A program made the translations under genes and the position numbers. A stretch of 64,000 bases of DNA, from assembly GCA_035762665.1 (NCBI GenBank), contig DASTNZ010000152.1, forward strand, positions 7,354 to 71,353. Direction: 5' to 3'. Shown piece after piece: positions 43,252-52,633 of the stretch (position 1 is its first letter; every line of letters starts with the position of its first letter). A model generated the notes under the pieces. The model did not search any database. It saw only the letters and a list, made by a program, of their open reading frames with translations, and had not been told where the DNA came from. The stretch comes from JASLBX01 sp035762665. Its GTDB lineage: Bacteria > Actinomycetota > Actinomycetes > Jiangellales > Jiangellaceae.

Positions 43252-44340
43252 TTAGCGGTGGGCCGACTCCACTTCACGGTTCGCCGCGTTCGTATTCCAC
43301 AGCCGTGCCAGCAACCCGGTGAGGTGCGGGTCCAGCGCGTCCCGCCACGCGGTGTAGTTGTGACCGTCGGGCATCTCGTGCAGATGCACGTCATAACCTC
43401 GGGCGCTCAATGTCGTCACCATTCGTCGTACGTTCGCCAGATTGCGCTCGATGACACCCACGGTCAATACCGTCGGCACCGGTTCGGCGAGCACGGCCGC
43501 GGCATGCACGTCCGCCATGAACGGCGGGATCGCGTGCAGGCTCACTTCCCTGCCTGGCGGCAGTTCGGTGAAGAAGCTTCCGGACTGCAGGAACAGTCCG
43601 GAGAAGATACCTGGGTGCAGCAAGTGCGCATGGAGCGCGGCGAGCGCACCGAGGCTCGCCCCCATGAGGGCTGGACGTTCGTCGATCGGAGCGGCCTCGA
43701 TGATCGCTGGGAGCACCTCCCTGACCAGGGTGTCGGCGTACGCCGGGTTGGCCGAATACCACCCGATCCGCTCGACCGGGTGCAGCAGGGCAAGCCGGAA
43801 CGGCCGCACCCAGCCGTGAGCGACGGCGGCTGCGGCCCAGGTCGTGATGCTCGAGTAGGTCTCGAACTCGTAGCCATCGTGGACGACCAGGAGCGGCAGA
43901 GGCTGGTCCGGCGGCGTTCCGGGTGCATGCCACAACCGGACCGGGACGGCGGCTGCCAGCCAGTCGCTCTCGACCGCGAGTTCAACCGGATCGACCGGCT
44001 CGGCGCCCTCGTCCAACCAGTGTGGTGCCTGGTAGCCGGGGAACTCGATCACGCTCTTGCGACCGAAGACGCCGTCGATGTCCACGTCGTTGCCCGGGTC
44101 GAGCTCCCGCGTAGTCGACCCATCCGCGTGCGTCACGTCGAACACGTACTCCATTCGGCGTACCGCCGGCCGGTCAAGCCACAGCTCGAACCCACCGTCG
44201 TGCCGCGCCATTTCAAGCAGCCGCTGCTCCCCCTGCACCTCCTGATACAGGCGTGCCGCCGTGAGCCGGCCTTCCGGATCCGGAAGCCAGAACCGTACGC
44301 GGTCATGCACCGCTATTGCCTCATTCTTCGCATTAGTCAT
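43252..44340 (-). CDS. Enterochelin esterase-like hydrolase
   Basis: 362 residues from ATG 44340, where no ribosome site is seen but a TACACT box 10 bp upstream suggests a leaderless transcript; ATG 44397 is an alternative. An N-terminal Ig-like domain (RFWLPDPEGRLTAARLYQE, YVFDVTHADGSTT) precedes an esterase D/Fes alpha/beta hydrolase with nucleophile GASLGAL and the His in PDGHNYTAWRDALDPHL. Relatives cut siderophore or peptide-like esters. It is cotranscribed with ATP-grasp A and divergent from the second esterase. Confidence 0.85.
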   Translation of the reverse strand: MTNAKNEAIAVHDRVRFWLPDPEGRLTAARLYQEVQGEQRLLEMARHDGGFELWLDRPAVRRMEYVFDVTHADGSTTRELDPGNDVDIDGVFGRKSVIEFPGYQAPHWLDEGAEPVDPVELAVESDWLAAAVPVRLWHAPGTPPDQPLPLLVVHDGYEFETYSSITTWAAAAVAHGWVRPFRLALLHPVERIGWYSANPAYADTLVREVLPAIIEAAPIDERPALMGASLGALAALHAHLLHPGIFSGLFLQSGSFFTELPPGREVSLHAIPPFMADVHAAAVLAEPVPTVLTVGVIERNLANVRRMVTTLSARGYDVHLHEMPDGHNYTAWRDALDPHLTGLLARLWNTNAANREVESAHR

Positions 44341-44387
44341 GGGAGGATCGAGTGTACGGTCTGGGCCGCGCGGGAAGGACGCGAGCC

Positions 44388-45122
44388 GTGAAGTCATCCG
44401 AGCGCTGGTACTCCGACAGGTTGCAGCAGGAGATCACGCTCGTGCGCTGGGGCGTGATCGGCGCGCCCGTCCTGCTGCTCCCGACGGCGGGCGGTGACGC
44501 CGAGGAGGTCGAGCGGCACCACCTCGTCGGCGCCTGTGGCGAGCTCCTTGCCGCCGGCCGGATCAAGATCTACTCGTGTGACGGTGTGGCCGGCCAGGCG
44601 ATGATGGCGCGCATCGGCAGCCCGCACCATCGGATGTGGCTGCTCAACCAGTTCCAGCAGTGCGTCCGTTATGAGATGGTCCCGGCGATCTACGCCGATA
44701 CCGGAGGCGCGGAGCTGCCAATCATCGCCGCCGGTGCGTCGATCGGAGCCTTCAATGCGCTCGCCGTCCTGTGCCGCTTCCCCGATGTGTTCAGCCACGC
44801 CGTCTGTATGAGTGGAACCTACGACCTCCAACCCCTGTACGAAGGCACGTTCAGCGATGATCTCTACTACTCGTCCCCGCTGCATTTCCTGCCCGACGTG
44901 GACGGACCGCAACTCGATCACCTTCGACAGAGGTTTGCCGTGCTCGCGTCCGGCGAGGGCGAATGGGAGGACATCGGAGAGACGTGGCGGGTCGCGCATG
45001 TTCTCGGCGACAAGGGCGTGCCGAACCGGGTCGATCCGTGGGGACCGGCCTATCGTCACGACTGGCCGACCTGGTGGCGCATGCTGCCGCAGTACCTGCA
45101 GGAACTGACCCCAAGTTCATAG
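44388..45122 (+). CDS. Esterase family alpha/beta hydrolase
   Basis: 244 residues from GTG 44388, behind GGAAGGA. The opening WYSDRLQQEITLVRWG and the nucleophile elbow GASIGAFNA near residues 116-124 place it in the putative-esterase family (COG4947-like). A C-terminal His is in YRHDWPTWWRMLP. No signal peptide. It is divergent from the first esterase by 47 bp and followed by the GCS2-type ligase 71 bp later. Confidence 0.8.
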   Translation: MKSSERWYSDRLQQEITLVRWGVIGAPVLLLPTAGGDAEEVERHHLVGACGELLAAGRIKIYSCDGVAGQAMMARIGSPHHRMWLLNQFQQCVRYEMVPAIYADTGGAELPIIAAGASIGAFNALAVLCRFPDVFSHAVCMSGTYDLQPLYEGTFSDDLYYSSPLHFLPDVDGPQLDHLRQRFAVLASGEGEWEDIGETWRVAHVLGDKGVPNRVDPWGPAYRHDWPTWWRMLPQYLQELTPSS

Positions 45123-45193
45123 CACCGCACGGACCCCTCTACGTCGCCAAACGTCGTACCGTGAGTGCAGGCACCGACGGAAGGTGATCTCAG

Positions 45194-46672
45194 ATGGGAC
45201 GAGAGGTCGCTCCGAGGGAATTCACCCGCGAGGACCGGCGGATCTACCGCGAGAAGGTCCGCCGCTGCCTTGATGCCTTCGCCAGGATGCTGCGCGAGTC
45301 GCATTTCGACTTCGAACGCCCGCATACCGGACTGGAGATCGAGCTCAATCTGGTCGACGATGAGTACCGGCCGGCCAACGCTAATGCCGCCGTTCTGGCT
45401 TCCATCGCGAACCCGGACTTCCAAACCGAACTCGGCCAGTTCAACATCGAGATAAATGTCGCGCCCCGGCAGCTGCTGGCCCAGGGCCTCACGGCGTTCG
45501 AGAAGTCGGTCAGGTCGAGCCTCAATACGGCCGAGGCCCGGGCGGCCGAAGCCGGCGCCCACATGGTCATGGTCGGCATCCTGCCCACGCTCACCGAGAG
45601 CCATGTAACCGCCGACGCACTCACCGCCAGCCCCAGGTACGCGCTGCTCAATGAACAGATCTTCGCCGCACGCGGGGAAGATCTGTTCATCGAGATAGCG
45701 GGCACTGAGCGGCTCTCGACGCTGGCGGATTCGATCGCACCGGAGGCTGCGTGCACGAGTGTGCAGTTTCATGTGCAGGTCGGACCCGACGAATTCGCTC
45801 CCCACTGGAACGCCACGCAGACGATCGCGGGCATCCAGGTGGCGCTCGGCGCGAACTCGCCGTACCTGTTCGGCAAGGAACTGTGGCGCGAGACCCGCGT
45901 TCCGCTGTTCGAGCAGGCCACCGATCCCCGGCCGGTCGAGCTGAAGGCGCAGGGCATGCGGCCCCGAGTCTGGTTCGGCGAACGGTGGATCACCTCGGTA
46001 TTCGATCTGTTCGAAGAGAACGTCCGGTACTTCCCATCCTTGCTGCCGATCTGCTCGGACGAGGACCCCTTCGAAATGCTCGACAGCGGCGGTGTTCCGA
46101 GCCTGGACGAGCTCACGCTGCACAACGGCACCATCTACCGCTGGAACCGGCCGGTCTACGCCGTCGTCGACGGCAGGCCGCACCTGCGCGTGGAGAACCG
46201 AGCGCTACCGGCCGGGCCGACTGTGGCCGATGTGCTGGCCAATGGTGCGTTCTTCTTTGGGCTGGTGCGTACCCTCGTTGACGCCGAGCGGCCGATTTGG
46301 ACGCAGATGTCATTCTCGGCCGCCGAGGAGAACTTTCATGCCGGAGCGCGAGACGGCATCGATGCGATGGTCTACTGGCCTGGCGTTGGCACGGTGCGGG
46401 CAACCGAACTTGTACTGCGCAGGCTGCTGCCGCTCGCCCACGAGGGCCTCGACCGCTGGGGAGTCGACCCCGACGAGCGCGGACGGTTGCTAGGCATCAT
46501 CGAACAGCGCTGCGTCACGGAGCGGACCGGATCCACCTGGCAAGTCGAGACCGTGCACGCCCTCGAGGCGTCGGGGCTGGACAGGCCAGAGGCGCTGCGC
46601 GAAATGGTGCGCCGCTACTGCGCACATATGCACAGCAACGAACCGGTCCACACTTGGCCGGTGGACGGTTGA
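45194..46672 (+). CDS. GCS2-type carboxylate-amine ligase
   Basis: 492 residues from ATG 45194 with GGAAGGTGAT upstream. The family blocks are LEIELNLVD near residues 47-55, LGQFNIEINVAP near 79-90 and FFFGLVRTL near 355. GCS2 enzymes (glutamate-cysteine ligase family 2, COG2170) activate a gamma- or alpha-carboxylate with ATP and join it to an amine. Chain length exceeds YbdK by about 120 residues. It sits between an esterase and ATP-grasp B, so glutathione-type synthesis is unlikely; it probably makes a peptide bond in a cluster-specific metabolite. Confidence 0.85.
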   Translation: MGREVAPREFTREDRRIYREKVRRCLDAFARMLRESHFDFERPHTGLEIELNLVDDEYRPANANAAVLASIANPDFQTELGQFNIEINVAPRQLLAQGLTAFEKSVRSSLNTAEARAAEAGAHMVMVGILPTLTESHVTADALTASPRYALLNEQIFAARGEDLFIEIAGTERLSTLADSIAPEAACTSVQFHVQVGPDEFAPHWNATQTIAGIQVALGANSPYLFGKELWRETRVPLFEQATDPRPVELKAQGMRPRVWFGERWITSVFDLFEENVRYFPSLLPICSDEDPFEMLDSGGVPSLDELTLHNGTIYRWNRPVYAVVDGRPHLRVENRALPAGPTVADVLANGAFFFGLVRTLVDAERPIWTQMSFSAAEENFHAGARDGIDAMVYWPGVGTVRATELVLRRLLPLAHEGLDRWGVDPDERGRLLGIIEQRCVTERTGSTWQVETVHALEASGLDRPEALREMVRRYCAHMHSNEPVHTWPVDG

Positions 46673-46681
46673 CCCGGTCGC

Positions 46682-47950
46682 TCAGGCCGAACCAGCCGGC
46701 GCGGCGTCGCGCCGCCACAACGCGAGCAAACCCCGGAAGTGGGCGATGAAGCGCTCATGCTCATGGGCTGGATAGGTGGCCCGGACGGTGTTTACGAGCA
46801 ACCGATCGAAGTCTTCGCTGCCCACCCAGTCGTACACGACCTCCTCGAGGTGACCGAGCCGGCTCGCGCAGAAGTCCCAGTACCGGTCGGTGTCGAAGGC
46901 GTCGTCGGCGAGCTCGCGGTAGGCCGCCAGCTTCTCCTGGTAGGTCAGGTCGTGCCGATCGGCGATCTCGAAGTAGCGCCGGGTCTGCAGGTCGATCCTC
47001 GGCCGACGCCCCGTCACCGTGCAGAACACCGACCACCGCACCAGCGCCGTCATGGCCCACGGGAAGTAGTAGTGCAGCGAGGTGATCGCCACGTCCGGGC
47101 ACGCGTTCGCGTAGTCGATCGGATACACCTCGCCGCCGCGGACAAGCGATTCGCAGGAGTTGAACTCCCAGCGGAAGAACGCGTTGATCAGTCGCGAGAT
47201 GGTGACGACCTCATCACCGACTTCCGGCGTGAGGAACTCGTGCTCGACGGCGTACCTGTCGTGCATCGGCAGTTCCGGTCGGAACCTCATCACCATCGTC
47301 TCCGGGCCGATCGACAACGACCGGGCGAACGCGTCGTATCCCTCGATCGACTGCTGCAAGTGCATCAGCCGCTGGCCGGACGAGTCGTACGCGCGATGCA
47401 GGTCCGCGCTGTTCTTGATCCGCGTGACACCAACCCAGGCACCGCCGTCGTACGGCTTCATGAACAGCGGGTACCCGAGCCGCTCGGCAATTGCGTCGAG
47501 ATCGAACGACAGGTTGTACTTCGCCGCCGTGTACGCCCACTTCGCGTGATCGGGCGGGTTCTTGAACGGGACCAGGACGGTGTCGGGCACCTTCAGCCCG
47601 AGCCGCATCATCGCGCAGTAGGCCGCGTGCTTCTCCATTGCCTGGAAGGTGAACGGGCTGTTCAGCAGGTACACGTCGTCCATCAGCGCGATCTTCTTCA
47701 GCCACTCGCGCGGGTGGTAGTACCAATACGCGAGCCGGTCGATCACCAGGTGGTAGCGCGGCTTGTAGCGCAGGTCGAACGGCTCGATAGTGATCCGCTC
47801 GACGTCGAACGCGTGCGTCTCGCCGGACGCGTCGACCACCGGCCCGAGCCGGCGGGTGATCGTCTCGAAGGCCGCTGGCCAATCTTCCTCGGTTCCGAGC
47901 AGCAGGCCGATCAGGTGGTTCGTCATGCGCATCTCGCTGTCTGGAGGCAT
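46682..47950 (-). CDS. ATP-grasp ligase B
   Basis: 422 residues from ATG 47950; ATG 47926 is an alternative start. It shares little sequence with ligase A. The core shows NSPFTFQAMEKHAAYCAMM, the lysine/glycine loop FMKPYDGGAWVGVTRIKN near residues 163-180 and a metal-side block VYPIDYANACPD with acidic and Asn ligands. RimK-like or D-Ala ligase-like amide formation is expected. It is convergent with the GCS2 gene (9 bp) and divergent from the TrpB-like gene. Confidence 0.8.
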   Translation of the reverse strand: MPPDSEMRMTNHLIGLLLGTEEDWPAAFETITRRLGPVVDASGETHAFDVERITIEPFDLRYKPRYHLVIDRLAYWYYHPREWLKKIALMDDVYLLNSPFTFQAMEKHAAYCAMMRLGLKVPDTVLVPFKNPPDHAKWAYTAAKYNLSFDLDAIAERLGYPLFMKPYDGGAWVGVTRIKNSADLHRAYDSSGQRLMHLQQSIEGYDAFARSLSIGPETMVMRFRPELPMHDRYAVEHEFLTPEVGDEVVTISRLINAFFRWEFNSCESLVRGGEVYPIDYANACPDVAITSLHYYFPWAMTALVRWSVFCTVTGRRPRIDLQTRRYFEIADRHDLTYQEKLAAYRELADDAFDTDRYWDFCASRLGHLEEVVYDWVGSEDFDRLLVNTVRATYPAHEHERFIAHFRGLLALWRRDAAPAGSA

Positions 47951-48032
47951 CGGTATATCGAGTGATCCTCGCAGCCGATTCTGGTGCGCTCAATCACCGC
48001 CAACCACAGCGCGCTGCGCGTAAGCTCGCGCC

Positions 48033-49394
48033 ATGTCCAACGAGGTCAAGTTCCTGCTCACCGAACGCGACATCCCCAGCCACTGGGTCAACCTGCTTCC
48101 CGACCTGCCCGGTGATCCCCTGCCGCCGCTGCATCCCGGGACCATGCAACCGGTCGGTCCGGATGATCTCGCGGCGCTCTTTCCGATGGCCCTGATTCAG
48201 CAGGAGGTCTCCCCCGAGCCCGAGGTGGAGATTCCGGAACCGGTTCGCGACGCATATCGACTATGGCGACCGACCCCGCTGTACCGGGCGCGGCGACTGG
48301 AGCAGGTGCTGGAGACACCGGCCCGGATCTACTACAAGTACGAGGGCACGTCGCCACCCGGTTCGCACAAGCCCAACACCGCTGTGGCGCAGGCGTACGA
48401 GAACGCCCAGGCCGGGATCCGCAAACTGTCGACCGAGACGGGCGCCGGCCAGTGGGGTTCGGCCCTGGCGTTCGCGTGCTCGCTGTTCGGGCTCGAATGC
48501 GAAGTCTTCATGGTCGGCTCCAGCTACGACCAGAAGCCGTACCGGCGTTCGATGATGGAGGCGTGGGGTGCGACGGCGCACCGTTCTCCGAGCACGTTGA
48601 CCAACGCCGGCCGCGGGCAGGCCGAGCACGAGACCGGGTCGCTGGGCATCGCCATCTCCGAGGCGGTCGAGGTGGCGGCCCAGAGCCCGGACACCAACTA
48701 CTCGCTGGGCTCGGTGCTGAACCATGTCCTGCTCCACCAGACCGTGATCGGGCAAGAGTCGATCCTGCAGATGGAACTGGCCGGCGACCGCCCAGACGTG
48801 GTCATCGGCTGTGTCGGCGGTGGCTCCAACTTCGCCGGGCTGGCGTTCCCGTTCATCCGACAGGTCCTGCGGGGCGAGGCGGAGATGCGCTTCGTGGCCG
48901 CGGAGCCGGCGGCCTGCCCGACGCTCACCCGCGGCGTCTACCGGTACGACTTCGGCGACACCGCCGGGCTCACTCCCCTGATGCCGATGTACACGCTCGG
49001 CCACGACTTCGTCCCGCCGCCGGTCCACGCCGGTGGTCTGCGCTACCACGGCGATGCGCCGATGCTCTGCGCCCTCGTCAAGGAAGGCCTGGTCCAGGCG
49101 CGTGCGTACCGGCAGAACGAGGCGTTCGCGGCCGCTGTGCAGTTCGCCCGGGCGGAAGGCATCATTCCAGGCCCCGAACCGGCGCATGCCATCCGGGCGG
49201 TCGTCGAGGAGGCCGAAGCCGCGCGGGAGGCCGGCGATCAGCGGGTGATCCTGTTCGGCCTGTCCGGCCACGGTCACTTCGACCTGTCCGCGTACGACGC
49301 CTACCTGTCCGGTTCGCTGGAGGACCCGGAATTCTCCGAGGCCGACATGGCGGCAGCGCTGGCCCGGCTACCCGAGACGCCCGCCATCGCCTGA
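48033..49394 (+). CDS. TrpB-like PLP enzyme (TrpB2 type)
   Basis: 453 residues. The PLP lysine is Lys113 in GSHKPNTAVAQ, the phosphate loop GCVGGGSNFAG is near residues 263-273, and TETGAGQWGSA follows the family. The N-terminal extension HWVNLLPDLPGDPLPPLHP is the TrpB2 mark. TrpB2 joins serine and indole, or a related nucleophile. No trpA is adjacent and the main trp operon is not seen, so it may make an unusual amino acid for the cluster. It is coupled to the methyltransferase by TGATG. Confidence 0.9.
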   Translation: MSNEVKFLLTERDIPSHWVNLLPDLPGDPLPPLHPGTMQPVGPDDLAALFPMALIQQEVSPEPEVEIPEPVRDAYRLWRPTPLYRARRLEQVLETPARIYYKYEGTSPPGSHKPNTAVAQAYENAQAGIRKLSTETGAGQWGSALAFACSLFGLECEVFMVGSSYDQKPYRRSMMEAWGATAHRSPSTLTNAGRGQAEHETGSLGIAISEAVEVAAQSPDTNYSLGSVLNHVLLHQTVIGQESILQMELAGDRPDVVIGCVGGGSNFAGLAFPFIRQVLRGEAEMRFVAAEPAACPTLTRGVYRYDFGDTAGLTPLMPMYTLGHDFVPPPVHAGGLRYHGDAPMLCALVKEGLVQARAYRQNEAFAAAVQFARAEGIIPGPEPAHAIRAVVEEAEAAREAGDQRVILFGLSGHGHFDLSAYDAYLSGSLEDPEFSEADMAAALARLPETPAIA

Positions 49395-50140
49395 TGTCCG
49401 AGCCGGTCTTCGACACCGAGGGGCTGTTCGACGACGACTACCTCTACTTCTACGCGCCACGAGATGCGGCCGGTTCGCTGAGCGACGCCGAGACGGATCT
49501 GATTTGGCACCTCCTCGGCATCGAACCCGGGATGGCGGTGCTGGACCTGGCCTGCGGGCACGGCCGTATCGCCAACCGGCTCGCGGCTCGGGGCGCGCAG
49601 GTCACCGGTCTCGACGTCACGCCGCGGTTCCTCGAGCTGGCTCACGAGGACGCCGCGGCGCGAGGTGTGGACGTCGAGTACGTGCAGCGCGACATGCGCG
49701 AGCTGCCCTGGACGGCACGATTCGACCGGGTGATCAACTGGTTCACGGCATTCGGCTACTTCGACGATGCTGGTAACCGACGCGTGCTGGCCGGGGTGAC
49801 CCGCGCCCTCAAGCCGGGTGGCAGGCTGGCGATCGAGCTGAACAACTACGTGGCCATCATGCGGTCGTACCTGCCGACGACCGTCATGGAGCGGGACGGG
49901 AACCTCCTGGTGGACCGCCACCACTTCGATCCGCTGACCGGGCGCAACGTGGCAGAACGGACGATCGTCCGGGACGGATCGGTGCGGCGGACGCAGTACG
50001 AGGTACGCATGTTCACCTACCCGGAGCTGCGCGACTGGCTGCTTGAGGCCGGCTTCGCGACCGTCGACGGCTATGGCGAGGATGGCGAACCGTTGACTCC
50101 CCAGCACCGCCGCATGATCGTCGTAGCCAAGCTCGAGTAA
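49394..50140 (+). CDS. SAM-dependent methyltransferase
   Basis: 248 residues from ATG 49394, overlapping the TrpB-like stop. The SAM loop VLDLACGHG is at 49-57, then VTGLDVTPRFLELA (motif II) and the WFTAFGYFDDAGNRRVL block that is common in small-molecule methyltransferases. ALKPGGRLAIEL forms the later strand. The acceptor is unknown; coupling with the TrpB-like enzyme suggests a methylated amino acid or its product. A 28-bp inverted repeat lies 35 bp downstream. Confidence 0.85.
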   Translation: MSEPVFDTEGLFDDDYLYFYAPRDAAGSLSDAETDLIWHLLGIEPGMAVLDLACGHGRIANRLAARGAQVTGLDVTPRFLELAHEDAAARGVDVEYVQRDMRELPWTARFDRVINWFTAFGYFDDAGNRRVLAGVTRALKPGGRLAIELNNYVAIMRSYLPTTVMERDGNLLVDRHHFDPLTGRNVAERTIVRDGSVRRTQYEVRMFTYPELRDWLLEAGFATVDGYGEDGEPLTPQHRRMIVVAKLE

Positions 50141-50175
50141 TGCGCGTCCAATCGGCGTAGATCCCTGGCGATCAT

Positions 50176-50272
50176 CCTGATCAAACAGCTCCTCCCTGAT
50201 CAATCCGCCGCCAGAACCCCTGAATCAGCGTGCTCACCGACGATTTGATCAGGAAGAAGCTGTTTGATCAGG
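50176..50272. repeat. 28-bp inverted repeat between convergent genes (TGATCA family)
   Basis: Arm 1 at 50176-50203 and arm 2 at 50245-50272 pair at 26 of 28 positions around a 41-nt loop. Each arm itself holds two TGATCA units about 13 nt apart. It lies between the stops of the methyltransferase and glnD and could act as a two-way terminator. Two other palindromes with TGATCA-type ends follow stops at 56333 and 59892. Confidence 0.75.
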
Positions 50273-50284
50273 GAGGTAGGTGGA

Positions 50285-52633
50285 TCACGGCTTGCCAACC
50301 GGAGCAATTCCTTGACTCAGCGCAGCGCTGGCCGCTGCTTTGACGGCATCGACGGCGTCGCCTGCCAATGGTCCGCCGTTGTCGTCCACCAGGTAGAAGA
50401 CGTCCACCGCCTCGGCCCCCAGGGTCTCGACGACGGCGGACCGGATCGCCACGCCACTGCCACCGATGGCCGCCGTGAGCCGGTACAGCAATCCCGGCCC
50501 GTCGTGCGCCCGCACCTCGAGAACCGTCGCGTCGGCGGATACCTCGGGTACGACGGTCACGCTCGGCTCGGCGTGCCGGATCAGCCGGCCCCGCCGCTCC
50601 GACGTGCGCGCGGCCAGCCGGGCCGGCACGTCGGTCCGCCCGTCCAGAGCTCGGACGATGTCGTCACGCAGGACGGCTTCGGCGCGCGGCGTGCCGTAGG
50701 CGGACACGACCCGCCACACCAGCACCGCTCGGTCGTCCACCGTCTCGATCGTCGCAGTGCGCACCTCGAGGCGGTGCAGCACAAGGACGCCGACCACCGT
50801 CGCGACCACTCCCTGCCGGTCCGGCGCGGCCACGGTCACCCGGCACATGCCGTCTGCGGTGGGCGCGTCAATCCGCACCGCGATCCCCGGCTGCCTGGCG
50901 AGCTTCTCCTGCCACGGTTCGAGACGCTCCGGCTTCGGGGCCGGGGCACCGCCGAGCACCTTGCGCACCCGCGTAACGAGGTCGCCGACCAGCCTGGCTC
51001 GCGTCGGCGACCAGGCCAGTGGACCGGCAGCGGTCGCGTCGGCCTCGGTCAGTGCGGCGAGCAGGTCGAGGTTATCCGCCTCGCCGACGGCATCGACCAC
51101 GGCAGTGATCGTCGCCGGGTCGTCTGGATCTCGCCGGGTCGCCATTTCGGGCAGGAGCAGGTGATGGCGGACCAGCAGGCCCAAAGTTGCCGCGTCCGGT
51201 GGCGGCAGGCCGAGCCGTCGGCCCAGATCGGAGGCGATGGCCTCGCCGGTCTCGCTGTGGTCCCCGGGCAGGCCCTTGCCCAGGTCGTGAAAGAGGGCGG
51301 CGAGCAGCAGCAGGTCGGGCCGACCCACGCGCCGGGCCAGCCCGGCCGCCACCACGGCCGTCTCGATGAGGTGGCGGTCGACGGTGTGCCGGTGGATGGG
51401 CGTCCTGGTGGCCCTGTAGCGCACCCGCTCCCACTCGGGGATCCACCGGGTCACCAAACCCGCGAACTCCAGGGCGTCCCAGACCGGCAGCGCGCTTCGC
51501 CCCGCGCCGAGCAGCGCGAGCAGGGCGTCCCGGGCGCTGTTCGGCCACGGCTGAGGCAGTGCGGGGCACTGAGCGGCGAGGCGCTCCACGGTGTGGGGCG
51601 CCAGGACCACTCCGGCCTGTGCCGCCGCAGCCGCCGCCCGCAGGATAAGCACCGCATCACGTTCGGGCCGGGCATCACGCGCCAGCACCGCTTCCCCGTC
51701 GTGCTCGACGACGCCGTCCGCCAATGGCCGGCGAACCGGCGGGCGCCGACCTCCACGCTGCCGGGCGCGCAGGGTGCGCTCGACATCCCGCCAGGTCACA
51801 TCCGCCGCGTAGGCGACGGCCCGACCGGCCTCCGCGACTCGTCGCAGCAGCACATCCGGGTCTACCAGGCCGAGTCGGTTGGCGATCGTGCCGTGATCTT
51901 CGAATAGCAGACGATCATGCCTGCGGCCCGTCGTTCGGTGGAGAGAGTCACGCACGACCAGCAGCCACTCGCGGGCCTCCTCGACGGCCTTGAGGTGCGG
52001 GCGATCGGCGATCCAGGACGCCGCGACGGCTCGGAGCGCCAGGGTGTCGCGGAGCCCGCCGTAGGCCTGCACCAGGTCCGGCTCGAGCACGTGCGCCAGC
52101 TCACCGAAATGCTCTGCGCGGGCCCGGACCATCGCCGACAGCTTTGGCAGCCTCCGGGATGCCTGGCGCCGCCAGTCCGTGAGTACCTCGGCGCGAAGCC
52201 GGTCGGTAATCGTCCGGTCCCCGGCGACGTGCCGCGCGTCGATGAGGCTGAGCGCCGCCTTCACGTCGTTGGCGGCCACGTCGCGGGCCTGCTCGACGGT
52301 TCGGACGGCATGGTCCAGCGCCAGGCCCGCGTCCCACACCGGATAGAAGACCCGGTTGGCGACGGCGGCCGGGTCGCCCGCGTCCCCGTGAATCAGCAGC
52401 ACATCAAGGTCACTGCCCGGCAGGAGCTCCCGCCGGCCGTATCCGCCGACGGCGACCAGGGCGAACCCGGCGGACTCCTCGGCCGGAAGGGCGGCGAAGA
52501 ACCGCGTCAACCACCCGTCCACCAGCTCGGTAAGTGCGACTCGGCGCTGGATCGCGCTGAGCCGCTCGTCGGCGACCACTGCCTGCCGGAGGCTCAGGAA
52601 GCGGTCGCCGCGAGCTGCTGACGCCGAGGTCAC
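50285..52633 (-). CDS. glnD: [Protein-PII] uridylyltransferase/uridylyl-removing enzyme
   Basis: 782 residues from GTG 52633. The nucleotidyltransferase site GGYGRRELLPGSDLDVLL is near residues 63-80, the HD hydrolase site FHDLGKGLPGDHSETGE near 445, and two ACT domains close the chain (last at GLLYRLTAAIGGSGV). It adds or removes a nucleotide (adenylyl in many actinobacteria) on the T-loop Tyr of PII in response to nitrogen status and glutamine. Its start overlaps the glnB stop (GTGA). Confidence 0.95.
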   Translation of the reverse strand: MTSASAARGDRFLSLRQAVVADERLSAIQRRVALTELVDGWLTRFFAALPAEESAGFALVAVGGYGRRELLPGSDLDVLLIHGDAGDPAAVANRVFYPVWDAGLALDHAVRTVEQARDVAANDVKAALSLIDARHVAGDRTITDRLRAEVLTDWRRQASRRLPKLSAMVRARAEHFGELAHVLEPDLVQAYGGLRDTLALRAVAASWIADRPHLKAVEEAREWLLVVRDSLHRTTGRRHDRLLFEDHGTIANRLGLVDPDVLLRRVAEAGRAVAYAADVTWRDVERTLRARQRGGRRPPVRRPLADGVVEHDGEAVLARDARPERDAVLILRAAAAAAQAGVVLAPHTVERLAAQCPALPQPWPNSARDALLALLGAGRSALPVWDALEFAGLVTRWIPEWERVRYRATRTPIHRHTVDRHLIETAVVAAGLARRVGRPDLLLLAALFHDLGKGLPGDHSETGEAIASDLGRRLGLPPPDAATLGLLVRHHLLLPEMATRRDPDDPATITAVVDAVGEADNLDLLAALTEADATAAGPLAWSPTRARLVGDLVTRVRKVLGGAPAPKPERLEPWQEKLARQPGIAVRIDAPTADGMCRVTVAAPDRQGVVATVVGVLVLHRLEVRTATIETVDDRAVLVWRVVSAYGTPRAEAVLRDDIVRALDGRTDVPARLAARTSERRGRLIRHAEPSVTVVPEVSADATVLEVRAHDGPGLLYRLTAAIGGSGVAIRSAVVETLGAEAVDVFYLVDDNGGPLAGDAVDAVKAAASAALSQGIAPVGKP

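Noticed and set aside
42751..44391. 546-residue plus-strand open frame opposite the ATP-grasp A and esterase genes
   Set aside because: It is antisense to two genes with clear motifs; its translation is rich in Arg, Gly, Pro and His with no domain. Long antisense frames are expected at this GC content.
50264..51907. 547-residue plus-strand frame opposite glnD
   Set aside because: Antisense to glnD, which has all its active-site motifs.
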